A DNA stretch of 64,000 nt from positions 40,917 through 104,916 of the forward strand of contig PYVY01000016.1 of the NCBI GenBank assembly GCA_003056425.1, given 5' to 3'. Positions within the stretch are counted from its first letter, which is position 1, and the number at the start of each line of letters is the position of its first letter. Under the pieces are notes generated by a model that saw only the letters and a list, made by a program, of their open reading frames with translations, did no database searches and was not told the DNA's origin. This document shows, one piece after another, positions 35,993 through 45,324 of the stretch. Made by a program: the position numbers and the translations under genes. The stretch comes from Alteromonas indica. Lineage in GTDB: Bacteria; Pseudomonadota; Gammaproteobacteria; Enterobacterales; Alteromonadaceae.

Positions 35993-36464
35993 ATGGTTCC
36001 TGAATGTGTATGCCAGAATCAACGATAATACGAGGGGTACTGGCATTGACCGGGAGCAATGAAAGACATTGCTGTTTTGCGCGGTATGGTAACAGTTAAA
36101 CGTGCATTGCGCCTTCAAACCTCCCCCTGTGTAGCGCGGTCAGCAGTATTGTGCCCCGATTCATCTTTGCCAGGCTCCCCTCTTGCAAAATCTCTTTATG
36201 AAAGCGCCGTTACGCAACCGTTAACAATCTGGTTAGCCAGTAAGTGAAGGCTGATTAAGTAGCAAACCGGCTTGGCGGTATTCCTTTAGCCCACCCTTTT
36301 ATATTCGGGCTCGCGGCATTTATGCCCGCCACCATAACGCATATTCAGTTAGCTATGTTGGAGATGTGCGTTGGCGGACAACGGCGCTGGCTACGGACAA
36401 GTGATTAGACAAAACATCCACAATGCTACATTATATAGCAATACGTATATTAGTAGGAAACACG
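35993..36464. other. 470-bp spacer before the ParD-like gene
   Basis: Divergent region between yaeQ and the ParD-like/MetAP pair. No defined operator was seen, though it should hold the promoter of the pair. Confidence 0.35.
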
Positions 36465-36671
36465 ATGGGCATCGTTAAAATATCTGACCAACTTCATGAA
36501 GAAGTCCGCAAAACAAGCACGGTAATGGAGCGCTCGATCAACGCGCAAGCCGAGTTTTGGTTAAAGATTGGCCGCCTGGCAGAGCAAAACCCCACATTAA
36601 CCTATGAACAAATTATAGAGCGGGAAATGCGCTCACAGAATGTCTTTACAGTAAGGTTAGCCAGTGAATAG
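36465..36671 (+). CDS. ParD-like antitoxin-family protein
   Basis: 68 aa. It begins MGIVKISDQLHEEVRKTSTVMERSINAQAEFWLKIGRLAEQ, the pattern of the ParD-like family (PF11903, formerly DUF3423), a small ribbon-helix-helix-like DNA-binding fold. Start ATG 36465 follows GGAA; the frame upstream to 36423 is discarded. Its stop overlaps the GTG start of a methionine aminopeptidase by eight bases, so the two are translationally coupled, as in toxin-antitoxin operons. No ParE/RelE toxin is adjacent. It may simply regulate the pair. Confidence 0.8.
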   Translation: MGIVKISDQLHEEVRKTSTVMERSINAQAEFWLKIGRLAEQNPTLTYEQIIEREMRSQNVFTVRLASE

Positions 36672-37434
36672 CCTGATTAAAACACCGAACGAAATTGCTT
36701 TGATGCGCGAATCCGGTAGGTTATTGGCAAGCGTATTTGGCGAGCTGGACGACTATATTGAGGCAGGCGTGACGACGTTGGAGATAAATGACTTTGTAGA
36801 AGGTTACATCGTTGATGTTCTTAATGCCAGGCCCGCCAGCAAAGGCCAATATGGCTATCAGTTTGTTTTGAATAGCTCGATAAATGAAGTGGTATGCCAT
36901 GGCGTACCAAACAGTGCCAAAAGGCTTAAAAATGGCGATATCATTAATATCGACATTACCCTGGAAAAAAACGGGTATATCGCCGATAGCAGCAAGATGT
37001 ATGGTATCGGTACTGTTCCCCCTCTGGCGAAAAAACTTGTCGATGTCACTTATGAGGCCATGTGGAAAGGAATTAACTCGGTAAAGCAAGGCTCCACCCT
37101 TGGCGATATCGGCTTCGCTATTGAACAGCATGCGAAAAAACATGGATACAGTGTGGTGCGCGAATACTGTGGGCATGGCATAGGCCAGGAGATGCACGAA
37201 GATCCGCAAATCCTGCACTTCGGCAATGCGGGGAGCGGGCTTGTATTGCAAGAGGGAATGACCTTCACTATTGAACCCATGATTAATCAGGGAACCTATA
37301 AAACAAAATTAAAAAAAGACGGCTGGACCGTGGTTACCCGAGATAAAAAACTATCCGCGCAATGGGAGCACACCGTGTTGGTCACCGCTTCAGGTGTGGA
37401 TGTGCTAACGCTAAGGCCGGAAGAGACCAGATAA
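36664..37434 (+). CDS. map: type I methionine aminopeptidase (paralogue, ParD-linked)
   Basis: 256 aa. All catalytic residues align with E. coli MetAP with the same numbering: His79, Asp97, Asp108, His171, Glu204 and Glu235, so activity is expected. It removes the initiator Met from nascent proteins. It starts with GTG inside the ParD-like gene. The essential housekeeping map normally sits next to rpsB-tsf; that context is absent here, so this is probably a second copy. C-terminus RPEETR is short. Confidence 0.93.
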   Translation: MNSLIKTPNEIALMRESGRLLASVFGELDDYIEAGVTTLEINDFVEGYIVDVLNARPASKGQYGYQFVLNSSINEVVCHGVPNSAKRLKNGDIINIDITLEKNGYIADSSKMYGIGTVPPLAKKLVDVTYEAMWKGINSVKQGSTLGDIGFAIEQHAKKHGYSVVREYCGHGIGQEMHEDPQILHFGNAGSGLVLQEGMTFTIEPMINQGTYKTKLKKDGWTVVTRDKKLSAQWEHTVLVTASGVDVLTLRPEETR

Positions 37435-37811
37435 ACCGGACGGGCCGCCCTTGTTGTGCAGTGTTGTGACGCTACTACCTAGCCTGCTTTGTCTTGCTAA
37501 AGGGAGGGCGCTGAGCAGGCGGGGATACGGGAAAACCAGGTCCGCTACCGTACAGTACTGTTACTCGTTTAGGCGCAGTAGAAACTGTTTGCACACACTG
37601 AGGGGCAACCCGCTGGCCTGATAAAGTGCACAGGCCTTTTGGGGCAGCGTCTACCCACGCCCTCGCTTAGCAGGTCTGGCGCGGTCAAGCTATTTACATA
37701 TAACCTTGCGGGGCGGCTGGCCCCGCAAGGTTACCAACATGCCCGCTGCGCAGACTGTCAGTATGGCCCCGCCCGTATCAATGATTTTTCAGCGCGGCTT
37801 TCAGACCAGTG
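37435..37811. other. gene-free spacer with strong hairpin
   Basis: Convergent spacer between the aminopeptidase and the acetyltransferase. It holds a weak terminator-like hairpin GGCCTG-N10-CAGGCC-TTTT (37615-37640) and the 14-bp hairpin at 37701-37733. Confidence 0.45.
37701..37733. repeat. perfect 14-bp inverted repeat
   Basis: Arms TAACCTTGCGGGGC and GCCCCGCAAGGTTA with a GGCTG loop. No U-run follows on either strand, so it is not a standard terminator. It may be a barrier for convergent transcription or part of an RNA. Confidence 0.85.
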
Positions 37812-38231
37812 CTACACAAACTTACACATACCCAGCCCAAGCTGCTGACCATCGCGCGGGGCAAACCCATATTGTTGATAAAATGCTTCTTTACCGTGGG
37901 CAGCCAGCAGACCTACGGTTGCACCTATAGGGCAGTTAAGCGTGATGTATTGGTTTATGGAATGCATGATTTGTGAACCTAAACCTCGATTTTGATAAAG
38001 CGGGTGCACCAGCACATCCTGAATATAAAAGTACATAGCACCATCCCCGATTACCCGCCCGCATCCCACCAGCTCGCTTTTGTCATAGGCTGAAACCCAG
38101 AATAAAGATGAATCAATACTGTTTTGCAAAACGTCTAATTCGGGATTGGACCAACCCACCGTATTTCTGATGGAGGCAAAAGCCACCACATCAGGGGGCA
38201 CTTCTTTTAATATGAACGGGGGTACGGGCAT
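37812..38231 (-). CDS. GNAT acetyltransferase
   Basis: 139 aa. The acetyl-CoA site is QNRGLGSQIM, after the strand AMYFYIQDVLVHPLYQ, and the C-terminus has GKEAFYQQYGFAPRDGQQLGLGM, the motif B region. The ATG at 38231 is preferred because AGAGA precedes it; the frame continues to 38270. The acceptor is unknown. It lies 65 bases after another GNAT gene in the same direction. Confidence 0.85.
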   Translation of the reverse strand: MPVPPFILKEVPPDVVAFASIRNTVGWSNPELDVLQNSIDSSLFWVSAYDKSELVGCGRVIGDGAMYFYIQDVLVHPLYQNRGLGSQIMHSINQYITLNCPIGATVGLLAAHGKEAFYQQYGFAPRDGQQLGLGMCKFV

Positions 38232-38296
38232 GGCGATGTTCTCTGAGTTTATCGAATAATAGCGAGGCATATTACCGTGTGCCCACAGCTAAGAAG

Positions 38297-38839
38297 CTAA
38301 ACATTGTGGTGGGGGACGCGCGGCGAATAAATAAACCGAAGTATTTTTTCGCTTTGGTGGTTTTCGTTATTTTGGTCTTCAACGTTTAGCGTTGAAGCCA
38401 GTTTAGCCCCGACCGATAATATCAACGACGCACAAACTTTGTTACTTTCATAACAGTGTATGTGAACCTCGGTAATACCCATTAATGTGGCTTTTTCCAA
38501 GGTTAAGTTAAGGAGTTGAGCGCCATAGTCCAGGCCCCGCCTGGATGGTCGAATGCCCAAGCCAATATGTCCTCCGGCTGTTCTTAAAGCGTCATTAAGC
38601 CTATGCCTAAGGTGGGAACACCCCACGATGTCGTCACCTTCAACAAGCCAGAAGGTGGTGTTTGGTACCAGATGATCGGGTAAATTCACGCCGTGAGCAT
38701 ACCCGTTTAGCTTTTCAACCAAACGGGGAAAATCGCGATGGTCCAGATCAAGCGGGTATGGATAACGTGTTTCCGAGCCCAATTCCTTAATGTACTCATG
38801 GTAACTGTCTTCATAGCGTATCGTTGGGGCAATTAGCAT
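38297..38839 (-). CDS. GNAT acetyltransferase, YjiA/Rim-like
   Basis: 180 aa. Acetyl-CoA motif IRPSRRGLDYGAQLL at ~97-111, preceded by ADDIVG-type strand EGDDIVGCSHLRHRLN. Similar proteins acetylate small molecules or protein N-termini; the substrate is unknown. AGGA lies seven bases before the ATG. Confidence 0.85.
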   Translation of the reverse strand: MLIAPTIRYEDSYHEYIKELGSETRYPYPLDLDHRDFPRLVEKLNGYAHGVNLPDHLVPNTTFWLVEGDDIVGCSHLRHRLNDALRTAGGHIGLGIRPSRRGLDYGAQLLNLTLEKATLMGITEVHIHCYESNKVCASLILSVGAKLASTLNVEDQNNENHQSEKILRFIYSPRVPHHNV

Positions 38840-38972
38840 AAATATTCCTAAAGCATTAGCGCTCTTCTGCCTTTTTGGCGGCGGTAAAACCTCCCCCCTG
38901 TATTGCCGTAGCAGGATAAGCGTATAGTGTTAATAACGGCTCAGCCCACCTTCGATATATTCCGATACGCCA
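38840..38972. other. short spacer
   Basis: Intercistronic 133-bp stretch between the small membrane protein and the GNAT genes. No attC-like or other recombination site was found. Confidence 0.3.
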
Positions 38973-39227
38973 TCAATTTAACCCACTCCAAAGGATAACT
39001 ATAATAAAAACGAGGCTAAAAAACCCGATTAGCGCAAGCCAGAAACCGGCCTTTTTTGGTGGGTTCTGATGAGCTTGGTGGCGTTTGTCTGGATACCGGC
39101 CAAACGTAATAACTTTACAGATAAACCATCCCAGCCAGTAACAAATAGTCCAGAATAAAATATCCGCTAACCAATAAGCCAGGCCCCTGAGCAAAAACTT
39201 CCCCATTTCTGCAATAATATGGTTCAT
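38973..39227 (-). CDS. small two-helix membrane protein
   Basis: 84 aa. An N-terminal helix (LLRGLAYWLADILFWTICYWLGWF) and a C-terminal helix (GFWLALIGFFSLVFIIVILW) flank a basic cytoplasmic loop (GRYPDKRHQAHQNPPKK). Very aromatic. GGGG precedes the ATG by three bases. No family recognised. Confidence 0.65.
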   Translation of the reverse strand: MNHIIAEMGKFLLRGLAYWLADILFWTICYWLGWFICKVITFGRYPDKRHQAHQNPPKKAGFWLALIGFFSLVFIIVILWSGLN

Positions 39228-39428
39228 TGTCCCCTACTTCCTTTTTTATCGCCGCGCCACACCTATCAGCACAGTAAGTCGTTATTATTTCAAGCCTCAT
39301 TTGCACGCAGCTATGGCAACCCATATTCAAATTTTACCAAACGTGAGAGGCGTTGCGGTAGGGTGACCTGCATGGCTGCCTCTGCTCACAGGGCAGTATA
39401 AAACATAGCACTGACAATAACCGCGGCG
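39228..39428. other. spacer
   Basis: 201-bp stretch between two minus-strand genes; nothing recognised. Confidence 0.25.
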
Positions 39429-39929
39429 CTATAGGATATTGCTAACATAGGCCTGTATTGCCTGGTGATGTTGCTGAAGATTAAAACCACTGGGGCAGCT
39501 ACAATATAGGGTTGGCGTGAACGGTAAGCCAAGATAGGCGCAAATTAATTCAAACTGCTGGGTAAAACTTGCGGGCAGCGCGGATTGCGAGCCAGTAGCG
39601 ATAACCGATACCGAGGTGCCCTGTAGTTTGCGACCGAGCGTTTGATTGATGGTTAGCACATCGGTAAGCCTGTCAAAAAATGTTTTAAGTTGCGCTGACA
39701 TCGAATACCAATAAACGGGCGTGGCGAAAATAATGCAGTCAAATGATGTTAGCCTGTCGATTAAAGGTAGAAAATCATCCCCTGCATTGTGATGTTCATA
39801 ATCAAAATACGCGATAGAAAACCTACTCAAATCGATAATTTCAGCTTGAAGCCTACCTGCTACCGCTTGAGCCAGATTACCCGTATTACCGTTTGTTCGG
39901 GAGCTGGCTAAAACCACGATAAAGTTCAT
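39429..39929 (-). CDS. NADPH-dependent FMN reductase, flavodoxin-like
   Basis: 166 aa. The FMN phosphate loop SSRTNGNTG (~9-17) and YFDYEHHNAGDDFLPLIDRL, then IIFATPVYWYSMSAQLKTFFDRL, mark the NADPH-dependent FMN reductase/quinone reductase family. It acts on flavins or quinones in the cytoplasm. The ATG at 39929 has GGTG upstream; the frame reaches 39995 but that N-terminus is not family-like. It lies 68 bases after the methyltransferase and reads in the same direction. Confidence 0.82.
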   Translation of the reverse strand: MNFIVVLASSRTNGNTGNLAQAVAGRLQAEIIDLSRFSIAYFDYEHHNAGDDFLPLIDRLTSFDCIIFATPVYWYSMSAQLKTFFDRLTDVLTINQTLGRKLQGTSVSVIATGSQSALPASFTQQFELICAYLGLPFTPTLYCSCPSGFNLQQHHQAIQAYVSNIL

Positions 39930-39997
39930 ATTTATATTCTTCACCTGTTGTCCGCAGAAACGCCCCCTGGCATCAAAAGCAAGGCGATAAGGCATGA

Positions 39998-40600
39998 TCA
40001 GCCACGTTTTTGCGCAATCACATAAAGGTGCTTATTGGGCCAGTCATCATTTTCTAAGTGTCTACTTACACAGTGGTGTTTTTCCAGTAACGATAGTATC
40101 GCAGGTATGCCAAGCGCCGCGTGATACAGCTGCTGTCCCAGAAATAGGTTACTCCCTTCACCTTTCTCGTCCACCGCGCCACTTGTAAAAATTATCACAC
40201 CATTATTTTCTAAGTGAGCAAGCAGATTACTAATTACGCCGGCCTGACGCGCTAAGGGAACGTGCCAAATACTATCCCACGCTGATATGAAGGCATATCT
40301 TACGGGCGACACCCACTGGTCAATGTCAACATGATGGAAAGTTACATTTGGATGTCTTATCCGGGCCAGTTTTAGCATTTCGGAAGATAAATCGAGGCCT
40401 TCAACCTGGTACCCGTGCTTAAGTAATAATTCGATTATACGGCCGCTACTGCCACAGCCTATATCAATAGCGTTGCCGCCTTCAGGGGCGTAGTTCAATG
40501 CTCTTTTATGTTGGGAAATACCATTTTCCCGATTAAACCGGTTACTGTTCCAATGCGCTGCAATTTTGTCGTAATTCGCTGCTTGTTCTGTAGGCTTCAT
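39998..40600 (-). CDS. class I SAM-dependent methyltransferase
   Basis: 200 aa. Motif I AIDIGCGSSGRIIELLL (~52-68) and motif II GLDLSSEMLKLAR, with HVDIDQW in the acidic position. Substrate is unknown. The ATG at 40600 follows GGGGG. It may be co-transcribed with the flavin reductase. Confidence 0.82.
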   Translation of the reverse strand: MKPTEQAANYDKIAAHWNSNRFNRENGISQHKRALNYAPEGGNAIDIGCGSSGRIIELLLKHGYQVEGLDLSSEMLKLARIRHPNVTFHHVDIDQWVSPVRYAFISAWDSIWHVPLARQAGVISNLLAHLENNGVIIFTSGAVDEKGEGSNLFLGQQLYHAALGIPAILSLLEKHHCVSRHLENDDWPNKHLYVIAQKRG

Positions 40601-40740
40601 GTGAATGCTTTCCCCCTGCTCGAACAATTACTCATTCGTTATTAAACACCGCTCAGCGCTTACTTACGCACCATGTAAAGACTCACTCCTGCTTGCGCAC
40701 AGGTTATGCTAAGGCCTGCATTTTTTAACTTAAAGCAGGT

Positions 40741-40800
40741 AAAAAATGTTAGGTAATAGAAAGTCATACGGCGAAACCCTTTTCGTATTGGCTACCTAAC
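40741..40800 (-). terminator. bulged terminator-like hairpin
   Basis: On the minus strand GTTAGGTA ... TACCTAAC (arms at 40793-40800 and 40748-40755) enclose a second, imperfect stem, and the structure is followed by ATTTTTT. It stands 37 bases beyond the stop of the membrane protein gene, its likely user. Confidence 0.5.
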
Positions 40801-40836
40801 CGGTCGTGAGTACCCGCCTTTTTTTGCTATGTGGGG

Positions 40837-41199
40837 TTACACCAATACACTATTCATCATCAAACCTGGCATAAAAAAACTGAACGCAAAGACAGTGGAA
40901 CCGGTTAGCGCAACCGCAAGCAAACAGAACGAGGCCTGTAATGTGAATACGGCTGGCTTGGCAGATGCGCTGTGCCGCAGCAAAATAACAGCAAGTGAAA
41001 TAGCCTTCTTTAGCGTGCCAAAGGAATGCTGCCACCAAGTGAATATAGGCTTTAAGGTAAATAAGAGAAAAGCAAAAGCGACTTCCATACCGCCGAACTG
41101 CAGCAATAACGCAATTTCAGGGGCCAATCCGACCATAGCAAGTAGAGTCAGGCCAACGAATATCTTTTGCACAAACGATAGATTTTCCCAATTTTTCAT
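40837..41199 (-). CDS. hypothetical inner-membrane protein
   Basis: 120 aa with about three hydrophobic segments: LLAMVGLAPEIALLLQF, MEVAFAFLLFTLKPIF and ASFCLLAVALTGSTVFAFSFFMPGLMM. AGGA precedes the ATG by five bases. No family recognised; the two-strand open frame on the plus strand is its shadow. Confidence 0.6.
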   Translation of the reverse strand: MKNWENLSFVQKIFVGLTLLAMVGLAPEIALLLQFGGMEVAFAFLLFTLKPIFTWWQHSFGTLKKAISLAVILLRHSASAKPAVFTLQASFCLLAVALTGSTVFAFSFFMPGLMMNSVLV

Positions 41200-42527
41200 G
41201 TAAATCCTTTTACGTAAAACGGTGTTAATTAACGCGGACTGATAGCCAGTAGTACTAGTATAGTAACAAGTGTTTTTCGCTAACTTTAGTTAACAACGTT
41301 ATAGTGCCCCGAACCGAATGCCCTTCAGACGCATATGCTTTACCGCATTATGCTTTTGCCGCCGGTGCTTTTGCCGCCGGTGCTTTTGCCGCCGGTGCTT
41401 TTTAAGGTACGCCAGCGCTGATAAGATAGACTGCAGAAAATATAATTGCTACGTAAGCCTCCACCCCTAACAGACATTAATCTATTGCAGGGTACATTTT
41501 TAAATTAACACAACTTTACGCTGGGCGGGTAAATTCCTGATCCATAGCAAAATAGCCTTAGCCTGAATGGTTTCCACAATGGAGATACACAAGGCCGGTG
41601 TGCTAGCGCATGGACGCGCCTTCCAAGCATTTTCTATTGCCACAATCCTTGCCCGGTTAAAAGCTATTTCGATATCGAACACTCTAGGGAAACATAGCCG
41701 ATTATTGCTACCCGCCCGTGCAGCAACATCTTATGCAATACGTTACGATTCATAATGCTGAACCGCCACCAGTAAACACTCATCTGTGCACTTTATGACT
41801 ATAACTGCATTTATGACTGTAACTGCACTTATCAGCGGTAACAGCTCATTGCGCAGAGTAAGCTCTGCAGATGTACTTTAGGCAGCTCTACCATAGCGGC
41901 CAATCTTCTCGGGCGATGATCTCAGACTCGCTTTTGGCAATGTTACCGGTGTTTAAAAACCCTTTTAGCCCTGGTTGCAGCGCTTTCTCCGGGCAACGTC
42001 AATCAGCCCATACAATTAACCTGTTGAAAACTCTCTTCTCATTATTTTCAATGCCTTGTTTATGCCTAGTTGCCGGGTAATCGTAGGAGGTCGATATTTC
42101 ACAGGGGGCCAGCAGGCTTAACTAGGCTGAAGCGCATCGTGGCGGCAGTAAACAGCATGGTTAGTGGCTAAATAGTGTAGCCATCACATATTATAAGGGG
42201 CTCCATATAGCCTATTTATCGGTTCCCGCCTGCGCCAACGTTCCTTATAGTGACTCCCTATAAGGCCATACCAAACCGGCACAGACAAGGTCATCTTCTT
42301 CAAAACGTGCGGTTTAGCGCGCAATTTGTAGCGTGTGTATCCTTATATACTCCCACACACACTTCGCTGCACGCATACTTTTAAATGTATAAACCATTGA
42401 TTTTTATTGTTTTTAATATTCTGTTTTCAAAGATTACATGCCCTCCCCACCCTTGCTGAATATTCTCACCGGCTTAGACTTTAGTACATGCCTCCCGTTT
42501 GAGGTATAGCCACCTACAGGAAGTGTT
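41200..42527. other. 1.3-kb gene-poor region
   Basis: No supportable gene. It holds the 15-bp repeat at 41352-41403 and many short hairpins. It is the longest gap in the window and ends at the beta-helix lipoprotein promoter. Confidence 0.4.
41352..41403. repeat. 15-bp tandem repeat, 3.4 copies
   Basis: Unit GCTTTTGCCGCCGGT repeats three times perfectly (41352-41396) and ends in GCTTTTT. Same period as the array at 8341 but unrelated sequence. Confidence 0.9.
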
Positions 42528-45083
42528 ATGAAGTCACTTTTACATCGTTTATCCACCGCTGTTTTTCTGTTTATTGCTACCGGGCTGCTCGCCTGTAGTG
42601 CTGAAAGTGAAGAACCCGATAACCTTATTATTACTCCACTGATTGAATCCGTGGGTATTGTTATAAGCCAGCAACAAGCCAACCAAACCAATACAATTCG
42701 CTTTCGAGAAGCTGGTAGCAGCCAATGGCAAGCTGGTAACGCCTTATACTTTGACCCTACTACTGATTCTCTGGCGGGGGTGCTGGTGTATTTAACACCG
42801 GCTACCACCTATGAGGTTAACGTGAGTGTGGATACTGTTTCAGTTGGGCTCCAAACCTATACCGCCACTTTCACCACCCGGCCAGATACGCCACCAATCG
42901 ATCCGCAAAAGGTGTATCAATTGGCCGATATTTATACCGGCGGCACACTGGATCTGGAAGCCCTGAACATTGCTGGAAAACCCGGTGCGTGGGCAAAAAT
43001 TGTAGGTAGCCCCGATACCCCGATTGTGGCCGAAGAGGGAGCAGGTTCAGCGGTATGGATTGGCGCGCAAAGCTATATTTATTTTGAAAACATTGTGATT
43101 GAAAAAGGCGGTGTGCAGGGTTTCCACTCCAGTCAGGCCCATCACATCTGGGTTAATGGATGCGATGTAGCGAACTGGGGGCGCTCGCCTGCCTACATCG
43201 AAGAGGGTATTGCTTATGATACTGACGATACCCCCATCAACTATGATTCAGCGTTTTTTCTGCAGCAAACCGGTGTTGTTACCATTGAAAACTGCTTGGT
43301 GCACGACCCCGTTCTGTCGGCTAACCACTGGGGGTCTGGGCACCCCCAGGGCCCGAACGCCTTCTTCGCTTATGCTAATCATTCGGACCCTGCTTTCGAG
43401 GGCCAGATAATATTGCGTAACAATACTTTCACCGGTTCGCCGCAGGTCCGTTTTAACGATGTAGTGGAAAGCCGTTTTAACGGAGAAACCTACGGCGGGT
43501 TTATCCGTGATTCGGCTATTTACAACAACACATTTGCCTATGCCAATGACGACTTAATAGAGCTAGACGGCGGGCAGCAAAATGTACTGGTTTACAACAA
43601 TGATTTTTCTCATGGTTATGCCGGTATCAGCGTAGCACCCAACATGCGCGGCCCCAGCTACCTATTTAATAACACTATTCACGATATGGGCGATGAACGT
43701 GGCAAGATGTGGGCATCTATAAAACTTGGTGGTTTGTATTCACGCCCAGCCGGCCAGGTAAACATTTTTTACAACTACATCGATGTGTACCGCAACGGCA
43801 TCACGGCGGCCAATGTAGATGGCGACAATGCGTTTTGGGCTAACGCTATCAACAATGTGATGATCACCGAACAAGCGAATTCGTCAGTAGGTTATGGAAT
43901 TTACGATTTGCAGAAAGCGCCGCAAAGCGAATATATCAATAATTATTCATTTAATTTTAAATCCGCACAGCCGCGTAACGAAGCCAATATCAGTGAACCT
44001 TTTGCCCAGCCGGATATGCTTAATACTAAAACAGCCCGAGCAATCCAGAATCAACCGACGCCCAAAACTCTGGCCATTGATGCGCATTACCGTATTGCCA
44101 ATTTCACCCGTATGCAGGAACAAGATGTGGTGGTGGGGATGACCACAACGCAGGTGGGTGTGGCCCATTGGCTGGAAGATGCCCAACCTTTAGCGATGGC
44201 ATTAGACGGCAATAATGTACAGCGTTATACGTCCCAGGATAAAGATCACCTATTTTCCTCCCGCGCCCCCCACAGCCTGACGCTACAAGGGAATACCTGG
44301 GCTTACGCAAAAGGCGCGTTTGAAGTTACCCCCAATACCGTATTGGATTTTACCGTCTTCGGTAAGCACAGCGCAGAAATTGCCGGGCTAGGGCTGGATA
44401 ATAACAATCGCGCTGCACAGCAGGATGTATTGTTTTTATATGGCTCGCAAAATTATGGTAGCGCCATCGGCCAATACCGCCCGGGCAACCATCAAACAAG
44501 GTTTAGCCTGAATCTGGCGGACTATTTTAGTACTGGCAGCTACTCGCAATTTTTGTTCATACTGGATAACGATAAGCCAACAGCCGGTATTCAACCGCAG
44601 CTTACATTCAGTAATGTAATGATGTACGACGCTTTAGATTTCACACAATACGCGCTGCAAAGCTATGATGAAGGACAGGACGACATTGCAGTTAGCCAAG
44701 CGTATACCAGCGCCGATGGCCGAAGCCTGACCCTGGAAGGAAATGCCTGGAAGCGTATTACCGGTAACTTTACCCTGACCGAAAATACCTACCTGGTGGC
44801 CCATGTCAAAATTGAGGGGAACCCGGAAGTCGCCGCTATTGGCTTTGACCAGGACAATTTTGTCAGCAGTACCGAAGTTGTATCATTCGGTGGCCTGCAA
44901 ACGTACGGTATGGTGCACGCCCAGTTTGGAGCGCAGGACGGATGGCAGCGCATTGTCGTACCCGTTGGTCAGTTATTTGAGCCTGGCGATTACCCATACC
45001 TTACTTTTGCAGCTGATAACGATGCCGCGCCAGATCAGGGAAAGGTAATATTTAAAAATGTCGCATTGGTAGAACGACCATAA
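42528..45083 (+). CDS. secreted lipoprotein with right-handed beta-helix and two C-terminal carbohydrate-binding-like modules
   Basis: 851 aa. Lipobox LLAC with Cys23, so probably outer-membrane anchored. An Fn3-like module is at ~30-115. A right-handed beta-helix spans ~120-505 (repeated NNTF, NNxF and IxNN turns such as ILRNNTFTG, IYNNTFAYAND, VYNNDFSHG, LFNNTIHDMG, IFYNYIDVY). Two ~140-residue C-terminal modules follow, each with LEGN.W-like strand and GFD.D or GLDNN turns, resembling carbohydrate modules at the end of marine polysaccharidases. Polysaccharide lyase families 6/31 use this helix, but no catalytic residue was identified, so enzymatic activity is inference. Monocistronic, AGGAAG before the ATG. 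Confidence 0.75.
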   Translation: MKSLLHRLSTAVFLFIATGLLACSAESEEPDNLIITPLIESVGIVISQQQANQTNTIRFREAGSSQWQAGNALYFDPTTDSLAGVLVYLTPATTYEVNVSVDTVSVGLQTYTATFTTRPDTPPIDPQKVYQLADIYTGGTLDLEALNIAGKPGAWAKIVGSPDTPIVAEEGAGSAVWIGAQSYIYFENIVIEKGGVQGFHSSQAHHIWVNGCDVANWGRSPAYIEEGIAYDTDDTPINYDSAFFLQQTGVVTIENCLVHDPVLSANHWGSGHPQGPNAFFAYANHSDPAFEGQIILRNNTFTGSPQVRFNDVVESRFNGETYGGFIRDSAIYNNTFAYANDDLIELDGGQQNVLVYNNDFSHGYAGISVAPNMRGPSYLFNNTIHDMGDERGKMWASIKLGGLYSRPAGQVNIFYNYIDVYRNGITAANVDGDNAFWANAINNVMITEQANSSVGYGIYDLQKAPQSEYINNYSFNFKSAQPRNEANISEPFAQPDMLNTKTARAIQNQPTPKTLAIDAHYRIANFTRMQEQDVVVGMTTTQVGVAHWLEDAQPLAMALDGNNVQRYTSQDKDHLFSSRAPHSLTLQGNTWAYAKGAFEVTPNTVLDFTVFGKHSAEIAGLGLDNNNRAAQQDVLFLYGSQNYGSAIGQYRPGNHQTRFSLNLADYFSTGSYSQFLFILDNDKPTAGIQPQLTFSNVMMYDALDFTQYALQSYDEGQDDIAVSQAYTSADGRSLTLEGNAWKRITGNFTLTENTYLVAHVKIEGNPEVAAIGFDQDNFVSSTEVVSFGGLQTYGMVHAQFGAQDGWQRIVVPVGQLFEPGDYPYLTFAADNDAAPDQGKVIFKNVALVERP

Positions 45084-45167
45084 GATAAGGGCGCAGTAAT
45101 GGCCCCTTGTCTGGACTGTGCTTGCACGGCCGATAAGCGTGTGGCCTAGCGACCCCAGCCATAAACC

Positions 45168-45196
45168 AAAGGCCTGCTAAAGTTAGCAGGCCTTTT
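45168..45196. terminator. bidirectional terminator
   Basis: AAAGGCCTGCTAA-AG-TTAGCAGGCCTTTT lies between the lipoprotein and the convergent ABC permease. Confidence 0.85.
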
Positions 45197-45324
45197 GATA
45201 TTGTACGAGATGACTGGTTAACCGCCGTCTTATGTTACTACCACGCGCGCCGGCTTGCCCTGCCCTATCGCGCTTTATCGGCGTATCGTACATTATAGGC
45301 GTATTACCCTTTAGCGACTTATCG

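Noticed and set aside
37812..41199. Possible integron cassette array (GNAT and other single genes all on the minus strand)
   Set aside because: Gene gaps are too short or lack attC cores in the right order. The one GTTAGGT/ACCTAAC pair at 40748-40800 has the order opposite to attC and is followed by a U-run, so it fits a terminator better.
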